Assembly (NCBI GenBank): GCA_039683515.1 | Contig: JBDKRG010000027.1 | Location: 1-47,192 of the forward strand | Direction: 5' to 3' | From: JAJFUE01 sp039683515 | GTDB lineage: Bacteria; Sumerlaeota; Sumerlaeia; MVZB01 | Length of the DNA: 47,192 nt | In this document: in pieces, positions 43,001-47,192 of the stretch | How the letters are laid out: each line of letters opens with the position of its first letter | Position numbering within the stretch: the stretch's first letter is position 1 | Position numbers and translations under genes: made by a program | The notes under the pieces: model-generated | What the model was told of the DNA's origin: nothing | Databases searched by the model: none | Seen by the model: the letters and a program-made list of their open reading frames with translations, nothing else

Positions 43001-43184
43001 GCTGGGCACCCAGGCCGACCCGTTCGCCACGATGGCCGACGGGCTCGCGTGGGTGAAATCCGGTGGGATTATTAATATTCTGACCGGCTCGAACCCGGAA
43101 ACGCCCCGGATCACGAAGCAGGTCAGGCTGCAGGCGTCGGGTGGGACGGCAAAAATCGGCAGCGCGTCCGGCGTGGCGCCGTAA
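40032..43184 (+). CDS. Large secreted multidomain protein with beta-helix, LamG and Ig-like parts
   Basis: Product of 1050 residues with a signal peptide (MRFCLLLLCIGAMARSAAA). Approximate order: fibronectin-III-like domain (22-110, LTASTLYHYRVRSKN); right-handed beta-helix of the pectate-lyase-like kind (about 135-430, GLRMIGPWNGRW, HHNYVHHNTK, IIRIHHNTVRN); LamG/concanavalin-like domain (about 435-630, IAEWNFEDGSGANVADSSGR, VLDEVSIY); two related beta domains (about 640-870, each with a GYPRLHI- or GYPKVRV-like motif); a Big_19-like Ig domain (about 885-965, FAASDVTVTNGAVSGV); and a C-terminal piece with QADPFATMADGLAWV. No catalytic residues could be assigned and no sorting signal is seen. 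Polysaccharide binding or cleavage outside the cell is likely. Confidence 0.85.
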   Translation: MRFCLLLLCIGAMARSAAATAPTISGVSATPQDTWATAAWTASQSSYAYVDYGPTTSYGTTEATTGSLTTAQKVQLNNLTASTLYHYRVRSKNSSGEIGTSGDYTFTTKPVQYGCEGNPTGQPIGGGVGYSRTIDPATANYVVSTASALKTALSSATSGQVVYVADDAVIDLSSQTSAITIKAGVTLASGRGRNGSLGGRIVYNTFTAHATWALFTTGGTGTRITGLRMIGPWNGRWRTYQEYHGIYVGHANCEIDNNEMVGWNYAALETLLASNACAPNFHHNYVHHNTKLGCGYGICPGFCSGAAVPVIEGNIFDFERHSVAGHGNAGMSYEARYNLILEHSISHVFDMHGGADRDDGTDIAGSIIRIHHNTVRNTDQSAVCIRGIPTVGCWVNNNRLYHVDNSLAIRQINDFGNFWYWDNLYGEPGYPGLIAEWNFEDGSGANVADSSGREHNGVLSAMSYTTSWVPGHTGGGLTFNDTGGSVNCGYNITRLDNIVLDCWVKFDSSMPENQYIISNGVYDLYYRGSWAGNYLFFRYNITGSTYPGDSGWTGYTAVKSTVPIVAGQWYHYTAVRSGNTMTLYTNGALDRTLDCLAGCTVEASAMTNLSLGIGFSGVLDEVSIYAPYTPPADAPTLTWTGEANYTGAGVYPLTGTTGTDLNFRVKYTDPHGIAPMLGYPRLHILREGMEFAYFTPLVMSAADATTVTAGRIYQYQLKLPRGSDYTYYFEARNADGTAATGGATTPAAGPAITSGNSAPVLYYGTNDSTKFIENIMYPSTSGTSNTNFDIRAAYIDIDNDPPQAGYPKVRVYVSGTEIPGSPFQMTQMDTGRFFDKRNYQLVKRFPAGTYDCQIICNDAQGAAANPLLPTANYPTVTDGGTVWTDLVCEAPNPNPSMSFTVKVAFGAAVTGFAASDVTVTNGAVSGVTGSGGFYTFTVTATTQGQATTVTIPAGAVSPTNNAAAATISRVCYPATGGDAIWVGYGYAGALLGTQADPFATMADGLAWVKSGGIINILTGSNPETPRITKQVRLQASGGTAKIGSASGVAP

Positions 43185-43314
43185 GGCCGATCCGGCGAGG
43201 TCAGGATTGGTTGCGGCGGTCTTGCCGGACGCGATACAGGCGTTCGGGGAAACAAGAATTCGACGGGTCGTAGTACAGAGGACCAGAGGCCACAAAGGAA
43301 ATCCGATGATTTCG

Positions 43315-43374
43315 GAACCGCATCAGCGGTTCGACGTTCAAAGCCGTGGGTTGCCGATTTTCGGCAACCCACGG
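43315..43374. repeat. Two REP-like hairpins upstream of the small lipoprotein gene
   Basis: GAACCG-catcag-CGGTTC (43315-43332) resembles the palindrome at 12111-12127. CCGTGGGTTGCCG (43344-43356) and CGGCAACCCACGG (43362-43374) form a perfect 13-bp stem with a 5-base loop. They occupy the 334-base spacer 43185-43518 together with the promoter below; no gene is seen there. Confidence 0.75.
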
Positions 43375-43452
43375 CGGTGGGCACAAATGAGCCGAACCGA
43401 TCGCGAACGAGGACACGAGGCAGGTTCCTCGAAATCCCCGAAATCTGCAATG

Positions 43453-43481
43453 TTGACGGTTCCTGAAAGCTCTCATATGAT
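43453..43481 (+). promoter_or_regulatory. Candidate strong sigma70 promoter for the small lipoprotein gene
   Basis: TTGACG (43453-43458) and TATGAT (43476-43481) each match consensus at five of six positions and are separated by exactly 17 bases. The expected transcription start is about 30 bases before the ATG at 43519. Confidence 0.7.
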
Positions 43482-43518
43482 CTGATCCGACTGAAAACTG
43501 GTCCATGGAGGCATTGAG

Positions 43519-43944
43519 ATGGTGAAGAAACTGGGTTTGTTGCTCCTGATCGCGATGAGCTGCGGCTGCTCGATCTGGCAGACGCCCCAAATGCGCAACG
43601 ATTCGTTCGGCAACCAGCGCGAGGTCATCTACGGCTATCGCGGCCGCGTCCTGCACTTCCTGATCGTGACCGACGGAACCGTTTCCGAGTTCGGCGACAG
43701 CAACTCGCTGCTGGGCCCGTCGTGGGCCGGGTTCATCCAGCCGGTGAACAAGGGCGCCCACGTGATCACGTTCGCGTCGGGCCTCTACACGATGCAAATC
43801 AACAACCAGGAATACAAACTGTCCACCGGCCAGGCGTTTGTGATCACAACGCGCAACAACGAACCGATCATCCGGCAGATCAACATCGGCGTCGAGGACC
43901 AGGTCCGCTCCGTCGTGCAGACCGACCCCCGGTTTAACTTCTAG
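43519..43944 (+). CDS. Small exported protein, probable lipoprotein
   Basis: Product of 141 residues. GGAGG lies 8 bases before the ATG. The N-terminus MVKKLGLLLLIAMSCGCS is a short signal peptide with a lipobox-like Cys, though the residues before it (AMSC or SCGC) are not ideal. The mature part is beta-rich (EVIYGYRGRVLHFLIVTDGT, VITFASGLYTMQINNQEYKL, QAFVITTRNNEPIIRQINIG). I do not recognise the family. It has its own candidate promoter and stands between the beta-helix giant and the FmdB-like gene on the same strand. An envelope role is inferred only from the signal sequence. Confidence 0.8.
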   Translation: MVKKLGLLLLIAMSCGCSIWQTPQMRNDSFGNQREVIYGYRGRVLHFLIVTDGTVSEFGDSNSLLGPSWAGFIQPVNKGAHVITFASGLYTMQINNQEYKLSTGQAFVITTRNNEPIIRQINIGVEDQVRSVVQTDPRFNF

Positions 43945-43998
43945 CCATCAAGTTCATAAGGCGCGGAAGTTATAAAAGGCGTATGATTCATGGTGGAA

Positions 43999-44036
43999 CG
44001 GGGGCGCGAGGGCCGGACTGGGCCTTTCGCCCCCGG
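43999..44036 (+). terminator. Hairpin after the small lipoprotein gene
   Basis: CGGGGGCGCGAGGGCC pairs with GGGCCTTTCGCCCCCG around a short loop with minor mismatches (43999-44036). A T-run follows ten bases later (44046-44051). It may end the lipoprotein transcript or structure the leader of the next gene. Confidence 0.55.
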
Positions 44037-44066
44037 TCATCAGTCCTGTTTTTCCGGAGGCGCGCC

Positions 44067-44381
44067 ATGCCCGTCTACGAATATGAACATCAGGGCGAGC
44101 CTTGCTCCCTCGGGGCGCGGTTCGAGCACGTTCAATCGATCAAGGACGACGCCCTGACCGCCTGCCCCAAGTGCGGCGGGGCGGTCAAGCGGCTCATCTC
44201 GCTCCCCTACATCAGCGTCCCGGCCGGCGACAGCAAGCTCAAGGAACTCGGCTTCACGAAGCTCGTCAAGCGCGACACGGGCGTCTATGAGAACGTGACC
44301 GCCACCGGCGCCGAGAGCCGCTACATGGAAGCCGGCAAGCCCGAAACCATGCCGCACATCCACAAGAAAGTTCAGGACTGA
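44067..44381 (+). CDS. FmdB-like putative zinc-ribbon protein with altered first cysteine pair
   Basis: Product of 104 residues from ATG 44067, with CCGGAGG about 6 bases upstream. MPVYEYEHQGEPC and FEHVQSIKDDALTACPKCGG match the FmdB/regulatory zinc-ribbon family. In typical members the first knuckle is Y-x-C-x-x-C near residues 8-11. Here that position is EHQGEPC, leaving one Cys, while the second knuckle CPKC is intact. Zinc binding may therefore be weak or use His. The C-terminal 50 residues are charged. The function of the family is poorly known; expression regulation is suggested by the name only. Confidence 0.82.
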   Translation: MPVYEYEHQGEPCSLGARFEHVQSIKDDALTACPKCGGAVKRLISLPYISVPAGDSKLKELGFTKLVKRDTGVYENVTATGAESRYMEAGKPETMPHIHKKVQD

Positions 44382-44514
44382 CTCGGCCGCCGGCCCGCCG
44401 AATCCGGTTTTTCCCCGGAATCGAACGCAATCCCGCCGTCGGCCGCGTCGCCCGACTTGCCGTTTCGCCCCGGTTGACATATCTTTTTCCTAGCTTTGTG
44501 AAGGAAGCCGCGGG

Positions 44515-47007
44515 ATGAACCGTACCCTATTGACCATGTCCATACTCGGCCTGATGCTGCTTTGGGCGAGTCCGATCGCCCGGAGCGCCGAGGCCGTTTC
44601 GCTCTACCCGATCCAGACCGTCGCCGCCTCGCCCGGCAGCGGCCACGACGTCGGCCAATACAGCCGGCTCGCGCACGACCCGGCCGGCGGCCAGCACGTC
44701 GTCTATTACGACGCCAGCTACGGCAACCTGAACTATGCGCACCGCTCGGGGGACGGCCGGCCGTGGACGATCCAGGCGATCGACACCGCGGGCGACGTCG
44801 GCCGCTGGTGCGCGCTGGCGATCGGGCCCTACCAGGACACGGTCGGCGCGGCGACCGTCGTCGCCGGCAGCCGCGACGTCGAAATCACCTCCGGCACCAT
44901 GCCGACCAGCGTCGTTGCCGGCGGCCAGTTCAAGATCGAGCCGAGCGGCGCCTGGTTCGAGGTGGCCTCGATCGACGCCGAAACCAGCCGGATCACGCTC
45001 ACGGCCCCCTACGGCGGCGCGAGCGAATCCAACGCGCCGTTCCGGATCCGCTATTACCAGCCCACGATCTCCTACCAGGGGCGCACCAGCGCCGGCAACA
45101 CGCTTCGCGTCGCCACCCCCCAATACGGCGGCGCCTGGACGATCAGCGACGTCGACCCGCCGACGACCGACTCCCAGACGGGCCCGAGCGGGTTCGAGAC
45201 CGACATCGCCATCGACAGCTTCAATCACATCCACATCGCCTACCAGGATCGCGCCTCGACCGCGTCGACCAGCGGCCGGCTGCGCTACGCCGTGTTCAAC
45301 GGCCTCGGATGGCAAACCAGTTCTCCGTTGCCCGACGACAGTGTCACCGGCCCGGCCCGCATCGTTGTCGATTCGACCAATCACCCCTGGCTGTTCTGCC
45401 GCAGCATCACCGACAGCAACCTCAAGGCGCTCGAATTGCTCGACGGCGCTTGGATCGTGACGCCGATCGCCTCGGGCGACCGCGCCGGCACGGCCCTCGA
45501 CGCGATGTATTGGCCGATCGGCGACCAGATCCTCCTGACCTACCAGGCCCGCCTGAGCGCCGGCGCCGACCCCTACGTCCAGATGGCGCAGGGCGCCTTC
45601 GACATGAGCGGCGAACGCATGTGGGTCACCCAGATGATCGCCAACCCCGGCCCCGGCCTCGGCGACTACACCAGCGTCGCCCACGGCCCCACCACCGGGA
45701 CCCAGCAGGTCGTCTTCTACGACTCGACCAACAAGCACCTGCTCCTGACCCGGCCGGTCACCCCCGGCTCGACCGTCTACACCGACCCGCTCATCGTGGA
45801 CGGCGGCGCCGATGCCGGCCGGTTCTGCAGCGCCGAAGTGAGCCCGGCCGACGACGCGCTCTACGCCGCCTACTACGACGCGTTCGCGCTGGGGCTGAAG
45901 ATGGCCCGCAACGCCGGGACCACGGAATCGACGAAGGCGTTCATCGACGGCGTCAAGGCCGGCACGTATTCCGACGTCGGTAAGACCGCCACGGAAATCG
46001 TCGTCCCGTATTACAACGCCAGCGAAGGCAACCTGCATGTGGCGCGCTGGCCGATCGCCGGCGTCCCCGGCGACGGCTCCGACGTCGTCGTCGACGACGT
46101 CTCGCGCAACGTCGGCGAGTACGTGTCGATGGCGATCGACGGCTCCGACCGCATCTGGCTGGTCTACTACGACCGCGCGAACACGAACCTGCGGCTGGCG
46201 GCGTGGGACGGGAGCCGGTGGCTGACGACGACGCTCGGCGACACCACCCGGAACATCGGCGAATACTGCCGGATCGCGATCAACCCGACCGGCGACCAGC
46301 TCGCCATCGCGTGGCGCGACGCCGACGCGCAGGCGCTCTCGTACGCGACCTTGACGATCCCCGCCGCGCTCCCCGACCCGTTCGCGTTCACGCTGGCGCC
46401 CGGCTCGCTCGGCGCCGGCACGGGGCGTTACCTGTCGCTCGCGTGGGGCGAGGGCAGCGACCTGCACGCGGCCTACTTCAACGACAAAACCTTCTCGCCG
46501 GCGTACAGCCTGATCGGCACGAGCACCACCCATGAGGCGATCGAAACCTCGACCTACAACGTGGCGGGGTGGTTTACGTCGGTGGCGCTGAACCCCGCGA
46601 CCAAGCAGCCCGCGGTCGCCTACCTGGACGTCACCCGCGGCGCCCTGAAATACGCCGAGCGCACCGAAGCCGGCAAATGGACCGTGACCACGGTCGACGA
46701 CCAGGGCGAGACCGGCTTCTACCCGGTCCTGCGCTTCGACGAGACGGCGGGCGAAACATTCCTCCTGTATTACAACCAGACCGACGGCAACCTGACGATG
46801 ATCAGCAAGAGCCTGAACAGCGGCTCCTGGCGCGACCCGCTGGTCCTGGCGAGCGGCACGCGCGGCGTTCGCCCCGCCATGGCCGCCGACGCCGACGGCC
46901 GGCTCATGATCACCCTGTATCACCAGGAGGCGGGCGACCTGCTCTACATGCTGACCACCGGCGCGCCGATCTTCAACGCCGCGCGGGGCTGGCTGCAATA
47001 CAGGTAA
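44515..47007 (+). CDS. Large secreted protein of repeated propeller-like units
   Basis: Product of 830 residues with a signal peptide (MNRTLLTMSILGLMLLWASP, cut near RSAEA). A degenerate motif of about 45-60 residues recurs: V/I-G-x-Y-x-S/R-x-A, then a D/N-P-x-x-x-Q-x-V-x-Y-Y-D line, then L-x-x-A-x-R/W. Examples are VGQYSRLAHDPAGGQHVVYY, GDYTSVAHGPTTGTQQVVFY, VGEYVSMAIDGSDRIWLVYY and IGEYCRIAINPTGDQLAIAW. This suggests one or two beta-propellers facing outward. An inserted domain occupies about residues 115-180. No catalytic motif or anchor is seen. An AAGGAAG ribosome-binding site precedes the ATG. The role is unknown, possibly adhesion or ligand binding. Confidence 0.85.
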   Translation: MNRTLLTMSILGLMLLWASPIARSAEAVSLYPIQTVAASPGSGHDVGQYSRLAHDPAGGQHVVYYDASYGNLNYAHRSGDGRPWTIQAIDTAGDVGRWCALAIGPYQDTVGAATVVAGSRDVEITSGTMPTSVVAGGQFKIEPSGAWFEVASIDAETSRITLTAPYGGASESNAPFRIRYYQPTISYQGRTSAGNTLRVATPQYGGAWTISDVDPPTTDSQTGPSGFETDIAIDSFNHIHIAYQDRASTASTSGRLRYAVFNGLGWQTSSPLPDDSVTGPARIVVDSTNHPWLFCRSITDSNLKALELLDGAWIVTPIASGDRAGTALDAMYWPIGDQILLTYQARLSAGADPYVQMAQGAFDMSGERMWVTQMIANPGPGLGDYTSVAHGPTTGTQQVVFYDSTNKHLLLTRPVTPGSTVYTDPLIVDGGADAGRFCSAEVSPADDALYAAYYDAFALGLKMARNAGTTESTKAFIDGVKAGTYSDVGKTATEIVVPYYNASEGNLHVARWPIAGVPGDGSDVVVDDVSRNVGEYVSMAIDGSDRIWLVYYDRANTNLRLAAWDGSRWLTTTLGDTTRNIGEYCRIAINPTGDQLAIAWRDADAQALSYATLTIPAALPDPFAFTLAPGSLGAGTGRYLSLAWGEGSDLHAAYFNDKTFSPAYSLIGTSTTHEAIETSTYNVAGWFTSVALNPATKQPAVAYLDVTRGALKYAERTEAGKWTVTTVDDQGETGFYPVLRFDETAGETFLLYYNQTDGNLTMISKSLNSGSWRDPLVLASGTRGVRPAMAADADGRLMITLYHQEAGDLLYMLTTGAPIFNAARGWLQYR

Positions 47008-47192
47008 TGTGGCCTCGTGGGGCTTATAGGCCTTAGGAGACCCGAAGAACACGGGCTCTTAGAGGATATGACATCCATGAGAAGTTAAGTCAAGCGGCAA
47101 ACGGAGATTGCCGGTTCGCCCCCGGTAGCTGTCGGTGACGTGTGCGTGCGGATGGAGCGGCCGGCGGCATTCTTTAATCTGCTGTTGGATCA
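47008..47192. other. Window end without a recognised feature
   Basis: No gene or repeat of the kinds above was recognised in the last 185 bases. A weak palindromic patch GGCTTATAGGCC lies near 47019-47030. Confidence 0.5.

Noticed and set aside
44474..44502. TTGACA as the promoter of the propeller-like gene
   Set aside because: At 17 bases the -10 position reads TGTGAA, and the transcription start would fall on the ribosome-binding site. No other spacing gives a better -10.

Overview
This 47 kb window is GC-rich bacterial chromosome with codon use that is uniform by eye. It has no rRNA or tRNA gene, prophage, transposase, CRISPR array or integrated element that I can recognise. The organism looks diderm. 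Evidence is a prolipoprotein diacylglyceryl transferase, lipoproteins, an OmpA-type protein, a KdsD-type arabinose-5-phosphate isomerase (the Kdo/LPS route) and an O-antigen-ligase-like protein. The gene mix (YfhO-like membrane protein, GHL10-type hydrolase, HTH-PtsN fusion, hydrogenase-related complex) and the dense palindromes and 6-7 bp tandem repeats between genes resemble Planctomycetota, Kiritimatiellota, Omnitrophota, Hydrogenedentota or Sumerlaeota. I cannot fix the phylum from sequence alone.

Layout. (1) 0-11 kb is a scattered envelope-polysaccharide region: a FlaA1/CapD-type nucleotide-sugar dehydratase, an OmpA lipoprotein, an exported helical-repeat protein, a PII protein, a SMI1/KNR4-like protein, a polyprenyl-phosphate sugar transferase, a zinc-ribbon protein, KdsD and an O-antigen-ligase-like protein. 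(2) 11-22 kb is housekeeping and metabolism: NagB, a GHL10-type secreted hydrolase, a single-chain TatD + radical-SAM protein, Lgt, a 598-residue conserved protein of unknown function, HPF fused to a cold-shock-like domain, DNA polymerase IV and a DUF72 protein. (3) 22.1-30.3 kb is one operon: an HTH-PTS EIIA fusion followed by six genes for a Hyf/complex-I-like membrane complex. Its large subunit lacks all four Ni-binding cysteines, so it is not a working [NiFe] hydrogenase and fits the energy-converting hydrogenase-related (Ehr) type. (4) 30.4-39.6 kb has a GH3 glycosidase, a methyltransferase, a YfhO-like protein and a three-gene operon of DUF2868, a DUF3482 GTPase and a membrane-anchored S1-like protein. 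(5) 40-47 kb has two very large secreted proteins, one with beta-helix, LamG and Ig-like parts and one with a repeated propeller-like motif, with a small lipoprotein and an FmdB-like zinc ribbon between them.

The most unusual feature is between the genes. At least ten intergenic spaces carry degenerate 6-7 bp tandem arrays: AGTCCTG, ATGATGA, a composite series TTTCGAT / GATTAC / GAGCAC / GACGCAC, GCGGAT, CGCAAAA, GATTCAC and CGGAGA/CTCTGCG. Many start at, or supply, the stop codon of the gene before them. In convergent pairs each 3' end carries the same motif, so the spacer becomes a long inverted repeat. A second class, 20-26 bp REP-like palindromes, sits in other spacers and in one case splits the hydrogenase-related operon.
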